Shown piece after piece: positions 1 through 6,039 of a stretch of 14,432 nucleotides of DNA (position 1 is its first letter; every line of letters starts with the position of its first letter). The stretch comes from JAHRAH01 sp051009015 (GTDB taxonomy: Bacteria > Pseudomonadota > Gammaproteobacteria > Tethybacterales > Persebacteraceae), in assembly GCA_051009015.1 (NCBI GenBank), contig JBPCWZ010000156.1, positions 1-14,432 of the forward strand. Reading direction: 5' to 3'. Position numbers and translations under genes: made by a program. The notes under the pieces were generated by a model, which saw nothing but the letters and a program-made list of their open reading frames with translations, did not search any database and was not told the DNA's origin.

Positions 1-998
1 CGCTTTTGCAAATAGAGGAATATCCGACCGTGCTGCAGATGACTTCCACCGTGCAATGTCAAAGCAATGCCGGTTTGGGCGCTATTTTTGGCGCATTGTT
101 TCCGTGCGCTTCGGTAACCGGCGCGCCGAAGATAGCGGCGATGCGGGCGATAGCAGAGTTGGAGTTATCACCGCGCGGAGTGTATTGCGGCTCTTGCGGC
201 TGGGCGGGCGGGGACAAGGCGCGTTTTAATGTCGCCATCCGCACCGCCGTGATAGACAAAACCAAAGGCGCGATATGTTATGGCGCGGGCAGTGGAATAG
301 TTGCCGATTCCACCGGCGGCGGAGAATGGCGCGAATGTCATAACAAAACGGCGATTCTTTCCGCCCCGCCGCCTGCCCTTTTGATTGAAACAATGCGCGC
401 CGAAAGCGGTGAAGTCGCATTATTACCGCTGCATCTGCGGCGTTTGACGGCGGCGGCAAAACAACTGGGCTTTGCCATCAACCGCGCCAAAGTGCGGCGG
501 CAAATTACCGATGCGGCAGCAAAAGCACAAAAGGCAAAGTTAAGATTGACGATGAATGCGGGCGGGCGGATAACTTTGCAAGTGTCGCCTTTGCCGCGCC
601 AACAAACGGCGAATTTGTGTTTATTACCCGCGCCGCCGTTGTTGTTTTGCCGCCACAAAACAAACCGCCGCGCCGGTTATGAAAAACTGCTGCAAAAAGC
701 GCAGTCGCTCGGCTTTGACGATGCCGTGCTGATAAACCAAAAAGGGGAGATAACCGAAACCTGCATTGCCAATATCTGCGCACATATCGGCGGCGAGTTG
801 CTGACGCCGCCTTTGGAATGCGGGCTTTTGCCCGGAGTTATGCGCGCGAAAATGATACAAAGCGGAGAGTTGAAAGAACAAAAGTTAACACCCGAAGATT
901 TGCGCCGCGCCGCAAAACTATACCGCATAAACGCCGTGCGCGGCTTGCAAAAGATAACACTGGCAAAAAACGGCGGGCGGAAAACGGCGGTTTTGTAA
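1..998 (+). CDS. pabB: Fused aminodeoxychorismate synthase component I / aminodeoxychorismate lyase (PabB-PabC), 5' truncated
   Basis: The reading frame is already open at the window edge (first full codon at position 3), so only the end of PabB is present and the TTG at position 6 is internal. The first ~115 residues carry chorismate-binding-domain motifs: EYPTVLQMTSTV, SVTGAPKIAAMRAI, FNVAIRT and YGAGSGIVADSTGG...EWRECHNK. After a short linker a class-IV PLP lyase domain follows, from about LLIETMRAESG. It has the HKTNRRAGYEKL segment with the presumed PLP lysine and the NQKGEITETCIANI motif of PabC. PabB makes 4-amino-4-deoxychorismate from chorismate with ammonia from a glutaminase partner, and PabC releases pyruvate to give p-aminobenzoate for folate. 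Such fusions are known in several proteobacteria. The gene ends with TAA and faces the quinone reductase gene tail to tail. The lyase half could also be called class-IV aminotransferase-like. Confidence 0.93.
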   Translation, partial: LLQIEEYPTVLQMTSTVQCQSNAGLGAIFGALFPCASVTGAPKIAAMRAIAELELSPRGVYCGSCGWAGGDKARFNVAIRTAVIDKTKGAICYGAGSGIVADSTGGGEWRECHNKTAILSAPPPALLIETMRAESGEVALLPLHLRRLTAAAKQLGFAINRAKVRRQITDAAAKAQKAKLRLTMNAGGRITLQVSPLPRQQTANLCLLPAPPLLFCRHKTNRRAGYEKLLQKAQSLGFDDAVLINQKGEITETCIANICAHIGGELLTPPLECGLLPGVMRAKMIQSGELKEQKLTPEDLRRAAKLYRINAVRGLQKITLAKNGGRKTAVL

Positions 999-1034
999 TA
1001 AACTTCCCGCCCCTTTCGTCATTCCCGCCCTTCC

Positions 1035-1067
1035 CGTCATTCCCGCACAAGCGGGAATCTATGGGCG
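1035..1067. repeat. Dispersed hairpin repeat, copy 1; likely bidirectional terminator
   Basis: A perfect stem ATTCCCGC / GCGGGAAT (1039-1058, loop ACAA) sits between two convergent genes. The 33-base unit, read on the minus strand, matches the segment at 2726-2758 at 29 of 33 positions, and its core recurs at 3918-3950. An extra half-copy (CGTCATTCCCGC) precedes it at 1017. The ATTCCC-N8-GGGAAT shape resembles the neisserial dRS3 class, but relatedness is not implied. A terminator role is inferred from its position. Confidence 0.75.
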
Positions 1068-1080
1068 TCCCCCGAAGTTC

Positions 1081-1821
1081 TTACTTCGCCCTCGGCAACA
1101 AGATTCCATTCTTGTCCCAATCGCTCCAGCCATAGAAGCGAATGGGTTGCACTTTGTCAATTTGCCGCAAATGCTCCGACCAGCGTGACAGATTCGCGTC
1201 CATGATTTCCTTGAACTGCGTTTCGTCTTGATAGGCAAACCCGTGTCCTTGTACGCCGGCGGAGAGAAACGGAGGCAGTACCGAAAACCCCATATAGTAC
1301 AGGGAATAGTTGACCGTCCAGAGCAGTTGTTCAATTTTACCGCCGCCCCGGCTGTTTGGAACAAATGTGGATTCCGGCGCGCCGGATGTTACCGAACAGA
1401 TTGCCCGCTTTCCGCGAAAGTAGCCCCTATCGTAGCGCATGCTGCTCGTATATAATCCCCCGCTGACAAAGACACGGTCAAACCAACCCTTAAGCATTGC
1501 CGGTTGCGAATGCCACCAAAGCGGAAATTGCAGAATAACCAAGTCGGCGCGCTCCAGACGCTGGATTTCCCGCGCCACATCATCGTGCAAGGTTTTCGTT
1601 TCAAAAGCGTGACGCTGCTCGGCGAGGGCGGAAAAGAACCCCGCATTTTGCCGATTGCGGTAGTGTTCCGGCTTTTCCACGGGGTCAAATCCATCCGCGT
1701 AAAGGTCGGACACTTCTACGGCGTATCCCGCATCGGCAAATGTCTGAACAGCGACATCTTTCAGCGAGGCGTTGAAGGAAGATGCGTCCGGATGACACAA
1801 GACAATTAGGACTGATTTCAT
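1081..1821 (-). CDS. NAD(P)H dehydrogenase (quinone) / flavodoxin-like oxidoreductase
   Basis: This 246-aa protein has the Flavodoxin_2 (NQO/MdaB/KefF-type) fold. The N-terminal strand and phosphate-binding loop MKSVLIVLCHPDASSFN (residues 1-17), FPLWWHSQPAMLKGWFDRVF (about 99-118) and the TSGAPE loop (about 145-150) are typical flavin-contact segments. Family members carry FAD or FMN and reduce quinones or nitro- and azo-compounds by two electrons in the cytoplasm. I chose the ATG at 1821 because AAGGAGA lies just upstream (1827-1832) and the protein then begins exactly at the first beta-strand; the longer open frame to 1914 would add an unrelated leader overlapping the upstream gene. It is the last gene of a three-gene minus-strand operon, 31 bases after the DUF2306 gene. 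The physiological substrate cannot be read from the sequence. Confidence 0.88.
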   Translation of the reverse strand: MKSVLIVLCHPDASSFNASLKDVAVQTFADAGYAVEVSDLYADGFDPVEKPEHYRNRQNAGFFSALAEQRHAFETKTLHDDVAREIQRLERADLVILQFPLWWHSQPAMLKGWFDRVFVSGGLYTSSMRYDRGYFRGKRAICSVTSGAPESTFVPNSRGGGKIEQLLWTVNYSLYYMGFSVLPPFLSAGVQGHGFAYQDETQFKEIMDANLSRWSEHLRQIDKVQPIRFYGWSDWDKNGILLPRAK

Positions 1822-1852
1822 TTTTATCTCCTTTGGTGGTTGAGGTGTGGGT

Positions 1853-2212
1853 TTAATAACCAAGTAATTGCGGAATATAACGCCCCGGTATAACAAGGGC
1901 AAACAATGCAGCAATGATTAATCCGGCGTAGCAGCCGATTAATGCTCGCCGATGGCGGCGGATATCGCCCCTGCGCACGGCGATGATGGCGACCGCCATA
2001 GAGTAGATAACAATGGCAGTGAGGATATGAATCCAACTCGGTTTGCCGTCGTTAACTTCATAAATGCCAAGTGAAGTGGCGCAAACTACCGCCATTGCCG
2101 CAAACCACGCACGCCCGATAAAACGATGGCGGCGCGTTCCCTTTTGAGTCGCAAACTGCATTGCCCCCAATATAAGGGCAAGCAACGCAGTAATAATATG
2201 CACCTCAATCAT
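1853..2212 (-). CDS. DUF2306-like integral membrane protein
   Basis: This 119-aa protein is almost entirely hydrophobic, with about four transmembrane segments (near residues 3-20, 35-50, 61-79 and 92-112). It has short basic loops with paired His-Arg motifs: GTRRHRFIGRAW after helix 1 and DIRRHRRALIG before helix 4. This His-Arg pattern between helices is what I associate with the DUF2306 family of small membrane proteins of unknown function. The ATG at 2212 is the only start giving a full first helix, and its Shine-Dalgarno sequence is weak. It lies between another small membrane protein and a quinone reductase. A link to membrane redox chemistry is inference from context only. Confidence 0.7.
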   Translation of the reverse strand: MIEVHIITALLALILGAMQFATQKGTRRHRFIGRAWFAAMAVVCATSLGIYEVNDGKPSWIHILTAIVIYSMAVAIIAVRRGDIRRHRRALIGCYAGLIIAALFALVIPGRYIPQLLGY

Positions 2213-2247
2213 TATATTGACGGCAAGCGGCGGTTTTCCAACACGCT

Positions 2248-2616
2248 TTAACCAGCGTCTCCACTACGCCATTCTTTGACGCTAAAAACCAAAACCACCA
2301 CTAAAAGCATTGTGCCAACAATCAGCACCGGCGACAAAACTGCCGCATTTGCTTCCAAAACAAATTTTTGCGGTCCAACCGACAATATCGCCATCACCGC
2401 AACTATCATCGCGCCGACCAATCCGGCTTTAATGCCGTGATGCACTAACGGAATTGACGCCGCCGCTAACGCAATCATCGCCCCCAGATAAGGACCAACC
2501 CAATTCGGCGGATGCGGCGATACTTGCGCCCACAATGCGCCAAGAATGACGGCTTGCAATACCGCCAAGCCCAACAGAGCGGCGCAAATAGTTGTCCTGC
2601 GTAGTTGTTTTGTCAT
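2248..2616 (-). CDS. Small four-helix membrane protein, function unknown
   Basis: This 122-aa protein has about four predicted membrane helices (residues ~10-28, 42-60, 63-84 and 94-112), a basic N-terminus (MTKQLRR) and a short polar C-terminal tail (KEWRSGDAG). I do not recognise the family. The start is well supported: AAGGAG lies 6-7 bases upstream of the ATG at 2616, and a TATAAT-containing promoter lies about 50 bases further upstream. It is the first gene of the minus-strand operon that continues into the DUF2306-like and quinone-reductase genes. The 35-base gap to the next gene holds no terminator. It could be an accessory subunit or simply an orphan membrane protein. Confidence 0.72.
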   Translation of the reverse strand: MTKQLRRTTICAALLGLAVLQAVILGALWAQVSPHPPNWVGPYLGAMIALAAASIPLVHHGIKAGLVGAMIVAVMAILSVGPQKFVLEANAAVLSPVLIVGTMLLVVVLVFSVKEWRSGDAG

Positions 2617-2663
2617 TGTTTTCTCCTTGTTTGGATGCCTTGCGGCGGGTTTAAATTGTCGCC

Positions 2664-2694
2664 ATTATACAACCCGAATTGGAATTTTCGGCAA
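2664..2694 (-). promoter_or_regulatory. Sigma70-like promoter of the membrane protein / quinone reductase operon
   Basis: On the minus strand a perfect TATAAT occupies 2669-2664. A TTGCCG element lies at 2694-2689, with a 19-base spacer that is slightly long. Transcription would start near 2657 and give a leader of about 40 bases carrying AAGGAG before the ATG at 2616. Confidence 0.5.
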
Positions 2695-2725
2695 AACCCG
2701 CCCCTTTTGCGCCATATCCGCGCTT

Positions 2726-2758
2726 CGCCCATAGATTCCTGCTTTTGCCGAAATGACG
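2726..2758. repeat. Dispersed hairpin repeat, copy 2 (degenerate)
   Basis: It matches the minus-strand reading of copy 1 at 29 of 33 positions, including CGCCCATAGATTCC and AATGACG at the two ends. The central stem is damaged (ATTCCTGC against GCCGAAAT), so this copy would not fold well. This looks like a decayed insertion rather than a working terminator. Confidence 0.7.
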
Positions 2759-2838
2759 GCGGCAGCGAATTTGCCTTAAACGCCCGAAAATACGGCTTCG
2801 GCGGGGTTTTTTGCGGGCGGGCGAGAGTTTTGCTAACC

Positions 2839-2857
2839 TTGTTAAATGTTTTAACAA
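2839..2857. repeat. AT-rich perfect palindrome
   Basis: TTGTTAAA and TTTAACAA form an 8-bp perfect inverted repeat around the 3-base centre TGT. The shape suits either a repressor operator or a short hairpin. It lies about 290 bases before the nuclease-like gene and 220 bases before the leftward promoter region. No regulator gene is nearby to pair with it. Confidence 0.5.
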
Positions 2858-2919
2858 CACTAATCCGGCTTGTTTTTGTCTTTGCACGAGTCGCCGTGGC
2901 ACTGTTTCGGGTTGTTTTT

Positions 2920-2944
2920 GCTTTTGCAAAACTCATGCAAAAGC
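2920..2944. repeat. 9-bp perfect hairpin
   Basis: GCTTTTGCA (2920-2928) and TGCAAAAGC (2936-2944) pair perfectly around the loop AAACTCA. The hairpin falls in the extra 21 bases that make the first repeat unit 63 rather than 42 bases long. Confidence 0.6.
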
Positions 2945-2950
2945 GCCGGA

Positions 2951-3076
2951 GAGTCGTCACCGCACTGTTTAATGCCAAACTAATGCCGCGGAGAGTCGCC
3001 GCCGCACTGTTTAATGTCAAATCAATGCTGCGGAGAGTCATCGGCACACTGTTTAATGCTAAACTAATGCAACGGC
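2951..3076. repeat. Degenerate 42-bp tandem repeat, three units plus an upstream 63-bp relative
   Basis: Units begin with GAGTC at 2951, 2993 and 3035 and share the core CACTGTTTAATG followed by an AAAYYAATG-like segment. By my count units 1 and 2 differ at 6 of 42 positions and units 2 and 3 at 11, mostly transitions. A diverged earlier unit starts with GAGTCGCCGTGGCACTGTTT at 2888 and is 63 bases long. The period equals 14 codons, so any open frame repeats a 14-residue motif (RRVVTALFNAKLMP on plus). No CRISPR-like conserved repeat/variable spacer pattern is present. Confidence 0.75.
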
Positions 3077-3142
3077 GACTCGTGCAAAGGTAACCAAAAC
3101 CCGAAACAACCGCCGCAAAACAAAAAACAAAACAAACAAACC

Positions 3143-3868
3143 ATGGCCAAAAAGCCCGCCACCGAAGACCTGCAACAGCAAATCACCGCCAACCTTGCGG
3201 CAACAACCCGCATCCTCAAGGAAGCCGCCGAAGCACAAGCCGCCCGCGACACCGCCCGCGACAAAGCACAAGCCAAGCGCGATGCCGCCCGCGACAAAGC
3301 AGAAGCCGAGCGCGCCAAGGCACAAGCCGAGCGCGACAAACTCGCCGATGAGAGCCACGCCAAACTGAAAAAGGATTTGGCGGAGACCGGCAAGATGGTC
3401 AAAACCCTGACCCAGGAGTCCGGCGAAGCCGCCAACAACCGGGGGTTCAGTTTTGAGCGGGCGGCGTTTGTCACCTTGTCCGAGATGAAGCATTTGTGCG
3501 GTCATCTCCTTGAAGATGTCATCTTCAACCTCGCGTCCGGCAAGAAAGGTTACCAATACGACATGCTGGGCATCAATGGCAAATACGCCATTGTGATAGA
3601 GGCGAAGACAAAGTTGTCGGCGGAGGGCGTCATCCGCTTTGCCGCCGAGCGCCTGCCGGTTTTTGCCAAGGTGTTGCCGGGCTTTGCCAAAGGCAAGAAA
3701 GTCATCGGCGCGATGATATACCAGCAAACCGACCCGGGCGGCAAGGCGGTGAAAGAAGCGCTTTCGCGCGGCTTGCTTGTCCTGTGCGCCGACAGCGCAA
3801 AGCACCTAACGCACATCAAAACCCCCGCCGACCTGAAAGAACGCCACCAACCGCCCCGCAAAAAATAA
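3143..3868 (+). CDS. Coiled-coil protein with PD-(D/E)XK nuclease-like domain
   Basis: This 241-aa cytoplasmic protein has two parts. Residues ~15-92 are an Ala/Arg/Lys/Glu-rich, highly charged helix with repeats such as ARDKAQAKRDAARDKAEAER, which is a likely coiled coil. Residues ~100-225 look like a restriction-endonuclease fold: GFSFE (E105), then YDMLGINGKYAIVIEAK with D140 followed by E153-A-K155, the D...E-x-K signature, and a later hydrophobic strand (KKVIGAMIYQQTD). The layout resembles the DUF3782/coiled-coil group of predicted nucleases, whose substrate is generally unknown. The ATG at 3143 is the first start in the frame. There is no Shine-Dalgarno sequence; the leader is A-rich and nearly free of G. 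The gene stands alone on the plus strand after the repeat-rich region. It could equally be a nucleic-acid-binding relative with a retained fold. Confidence 0.75.
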   Translation: MAKKPATEDLQQQITANLAATTRILKEAAEAQAARDTARDKAQAKRDAARDKAEAERAKAQAERDKLADESHAKLKKDLAETGKMVKTLTQESGEAANNRGFSFERAAFVTLSEMKHLCGHLLEDVIFNLASGKKGYQYDMLGINGKYAIVIEAKTKLSAEGVIRFAAERLPVFAKVLPGFAKGKKVIGAMIYQQTDPGGKAVKEALSRGLLVLCADSAKHLTHIKTPADLKERHQPPRKK

Positions 3869-3917
3869 CCGGCGGCGGCAGGCAAAAAGAGGGCGGCAGA
3901 AATGTCGCCATTTTTTT

Positions 3918-3950
3918 GCCATTAGATTCCCGCTTTTTGCGGGAATGACG
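3918..3950. terminator. Dispersed hairpin repeat, copy 3; bidirectional terminator-like
   Basis: A perfect 8-bp stem ATTCCCGC / GCGGGAAT (3926-3933, 3939-3946) closes a five-T loop in the gap where the nuclease gene (+) and slt gene (-) converge. It belongs to the same family as 1035-1067 and 2726-2758. A T-tract (3911-3917) precedes it on the plus strand, so transcripts from the minus strand would end in a run of A, not U; termination efficiency is uncertain. Confidence 0.65.
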
Positions 3951-3956
3951 GGGGCG

Positions 3957-5915
3957 TTATTTTTGGGCGACCGCCCGCGCTATCCAATCGCTTCTTTCGC
4001 CTTCGCGCGATAATACTTCGTCATAGTGGGCGCGGTTGGCAAGCAGATGCTTGACATACAGGCGCGTCTCGGTAATGGGAATATTCTCCACAAAAACGGG
4101 CCACGGCACTTTTGCCGCTTCGCCCTTTCGCCATCTGCGGGCGCGGCGCGGTCCGGCGTTATAACCGGCGGCGATGAGCGGCGCCTGATTCTTAAGCAGT
4201 TTTGCCAGATCGGCAATATAAGTCGTGCCGAGTATGACATTGACATTTGCCAGCGTCAGGCGGTTGCGCTTGTATTTGTTATAGCCGTGCTTGCGGGCGA
4301 CTTGTTTTGCGGTCAGGGGCATTATTTGCATAAGCCCTTGCGCTCCCGCCGAAGATGAAATTTTCGGCATAAACCGGCTTTCCTGCCGTATCAAACCATA
4401 AACAAAAGCGGCATCCAAACCAAACCTGCGGCTATATCCCAATACTTCGCGGGCGAAGGGAGTCGGAAAGCGCAAGCGGCGCGGCGCGCCCAGATATTCC
4501 GCCGCATCAATGGAAGCCAAAAACCATCTTTGGCGGTCTGCCACGCTTGCGGCATTGATAATCTCGTCTTTGTCCGCATCTTCATCGCGCACCGCCGCCC
4601 GCCAGATTCGCCGGGCAAAAGTTTCCTCCCCGGCATTGCGCAGTGCTATCGCCAAAGCAAAATCTCCTGTAGCGGCGGCGGCATCTTCGGCGGCATCGGC
4701 GGATTTGTTTGTTGCCGCGCCGCTTTTGTCATCATTCATCAGCGGCAGGTTGCTTTCCTGCCTTGCCAATAAGCCGTAAAAATCATCTTCGTCTCCGGCG
4801 AGTTTTCGCATGAGAATATCCGCCGTTATCGCCTCGCCGCGCCGCGCCAAAGCCGCCGCCCGCCAATAACGCCATGCGCTGACTTCCTGCTCTTCGGCGG
4901 GCATGGTAGCGATAACCGCCAGCACTGTGTCAAACCTGCCGTATAAAAGAGCGGCGCGCACCCGCCATGCGCGGGCGTTTTCGTCGTATATTTGCGGGCG
5001 GTCTTCGGCTCTGGCGGCAAAGGCATCGGCGCGGCGGTATAGCCCCAAAGCATCATCGCGCCGCCATCTTGCCGCCCACTCGGCGAGTTTGGCATAAACA
5101 AAAGCATTCTCGGACGGCGAAAAATACCGGTCAAACTGCCGCCAGCGGCGGATGGCAAAATCGGGATTGCCGCGCACGCTGACGGCGGCGGCTATCATTA
5201 GCAGTTCGCGGCTGCGGCGGTCGGATAACTTATGACGCCCTGCCAGATAGTTGCGGGCGGTATTGACAACCTTGCGCAAATCGGCATAACGATGACGCCC
5301 GGGAAAAATCCGCATAAGCCTTCTGGCGGCGCTCAATCCCCTGTCGCCGGAGATGTCGCGTATTTTGCGCCATATCATCTTTTGGCTGATGACGCCGCGC
5401 TTGTGGGCGAGTTTGTATAACTCCGCGCATAACGGGTCGCCGAAGTTTTTGTCGGTTTGCCATTGGCGCAATACCGCCCCGCGCGATTTGGAAAAATCTT
5501 CCAGCAACCGCGCGCAAACCGGCGCGCGCGGCGATTTGGCATAGCGGACAAAAGGACGCCACAACTTCTTGCGGGCGAAATATTCCAGCAACTGCCGCCG
5601 GCCGGTATCGCGCAAATAAGGCGAGTTTTCAATGGCGACAAACTCCGAAAGCGATTCCGTCCGATTAACCCGCAACTGAAAAACCGCCCGCCAATAGCGA
5701 ATAAGCGGCTGATACACGCTGCCTTTGGATACCGCGCCCGCCGCATTCTCAAACGATTGGCGGCGGTCTTTGAGAAAATGCCGCCGCGCCGCGGTGATGT
5801 TTTTGTCGTCGCGGGCGGTGCTTTGCACATTTGCCGCCGCCTGATGCACCGGCACCGGCAGCGCCATCACAAAAGCCGCCGCCAATGCCGTCAGTTTTTT
5901 GCCAATGTCGTGCAT
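3957..5915 (-). CDS. slt: Soluble lytic murein transglycosylase (Slt-type, GH23)
   Basis: This 652-aa periplasmic enzyme cleaves the MurNAc-GlcNAc bond of peptidoglycan to give 1,6-anhydro-MurNAc ends. An N-terminal signal peptide (MHDIGKKLTALAAAFVMALPV...AAA) is followed by about 450 residues rich in Arg/Ala helices, as in the superhelical ring of Slt70. The C-terminal SLT domain begins near FGLDAAFVYGLIRQESRF, where E512 of IRQES is the expected acid/base catalyst. It continues with SSAGAQGLMQIMP, then AAGYNAGP, and the late IPITETRLYVKHLL motif. Length and order match family 1A transglycosylases. The start ATG at 5915 lies 3 bases after the stop of a 36-aa membrane ORF, indicating co-transcription with it and with the racemase and LIV genes upstream. 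Ribosome-binding sequence is weak. The assignment is firm; only the exact N-terminus is open. Confidence 0.95.
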   Translation of the reverse strand: MHDIGKKLTALAAAFVMALPVPVHQAAANVQSTARDDKNITAARRHFLKDRRQSFENAAGAVSKGSVYQPLIRYWRAVFQLRVNRTESLSEFVAIENSPYLRDTGRRQLLEYFARKKLWRPFVRYAKSPRAPVCARLLEDFSKSRGAVLRQWQTDKNFGDPLCAELYKLAHKRGVISQKMIWRKIRDISGDRGLSAARRLMRIFPGRHRYADLRKVVNTARNYLAGRHKLSDRRSRELLMIAAAVSVRGNPDFAIRRWRQFDRYFSPSENAFVYAKLAEWAARWRRDDALGLYRRADAFAARAEDRPQIYDENARAWRVRAALLYGRFDTVLAVIATMPAEEQEVSAWRYWRAAALARRGEAITADILMRKLAGDEDDFYGLLARQESNLPLMNDDKSGAATNKSADAAEDAAAATGDFALAIALRNAGEETFARRIWRAAVRDEDADKDEIINAASVADRQRWFLASIDAAEYLGAPRRLRFPTPFAREVLGYSRRFGLDAAFVYGLIRQESRFMPKISSSAGAQGLMQIMPLTAKQVARKHGYNKYKRNRLTLANVNVILGTTYIADLAKLLKNQAPLIAAGYNAGPRRARRWRKGEAAKVPWPVFVENIPITETRLYVKHLLANRAHYDEVLSREGERSDWIARAVAQK

Positions 5916-5918
5916 CGC

Positions 5919-6029
5919 TTATTTGTTATTATCGCCGCCGCCGCGATGCCGCGCCGGGCGCACAACCCACCAGACAATCGCGCCGACCAAACCCGCCGCA
6001 ATGCCTATTTCCAAAAGAAGAACTAACAC
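5919..6029 (-). CDS. Small single-pass membrane protein, 36 aa
   Basis: This short ORF fits exactly between the racemase stop and the slt start: it begins 10 bases after the first and ends 3 bases before the second. From the GTG at 6029 it encodes a leading hydrophobic helix (VLLLEIGIAAGLVGAIVWWV, residues 3-22) followed by a basic, glycine-rich tail (RPARHRGGGDNNK). That is the profile of a small inner-membrane protein with a cytoplasmic tail. GTG is the first possible start, because a stop lies a few codons upstream in frame; GGCAGG just before it is a poorly spaced ribosome-binding site. I do not recognise a family. The tight packing and strongly non-random composition favour a real gene, but a chance ORF cannot be excluded. 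Confidence 0.5.
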   Translation of the reverse strand: MLVLLLEIGIAAGLVGAIVWWVVRPARHRGGGDNNK

Positions 6030-6039
6030 CTGCCGCTAA

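Larger units (their letters stand above)
2880..3089. repeat. Segment bounded by an 18-bp perfect inverted repeat
   Basis: CTTTGCACGAGTCGCCGT at 2880-2897 is the exact reverse complement of 3072-3089, with 174 bases between the arms. The outer flanks show no clear target-site duplication (only GT on each side). The segment encloses the 9-bp hairpin and the 42-base tandem repeats. It could be a small non-autonomous element, an invertible segment, or a structured leader for the downstream gene; the sequence does not decide between these. Confidence 0.7.
2617..3142. other. Repeat-rich intergenic region without a convincing gene
   Basis: This stretch of over 500 bases separates a minus-strand operon from the plus-strand nuclease-like gene. 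Both strands keep long open frames through it: plus 2605-3093, and minus 3047-2613 from a GTG. Neither has a ribosome-binding site, a recognisable domain or a plausible composition. Their openness seems to follow from 42-base (14-codon) tandem repeats. It contains a degenerate copy of the ATTCCC hairpin repeat, an AT-rich palindrome, an 18-base inverted repeat pair, a 9-bp hairpin and the tandem array, each listed separately. A tandem-repeat protein on either strand remains possible but is not supported. Confidence 0.55.

Noticed and set aside
1822..1914. N-terminal extension of the quinone reductase to a start at 1914
   Set aside because: It overlaps the DUF2306-like gene, is unrelated to the flavodoxin fold, and the ATG at 1821 has a good AAGGAGA site.
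2779..2815. Stem followed by six T on the plus strand, resembling a rho-independent terminator
   Set aside because: The stem is imperfect and no plus-strand gene ends before it; it would terminate nothing identifiable.
2951..3076. Possible CRISPR array
   Set aside because: The units are contiguous degenerate tandem repeats with no conserved-repeat/variable-spacer alternation and no cas genes.
2605..3093. Long plus-strand open frame with 14-residue repeats, and an opposing minus-strand frame (2613-3047)
   Set aside because: Neither has a ribosome-binding site or recognisable domain, the plus frame starts antisense inside another gene, and both are explained by 42-bp repeats that keep frames open.
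3059..3805. Long minus-strand open frame opposite the PD-(D/E)XK gene
   Set aside because: Its translation is low-complexity Gly/Phe/Leu, a shadow of the charged coiled-coil codons; the plus frame carries nuclease motifs.
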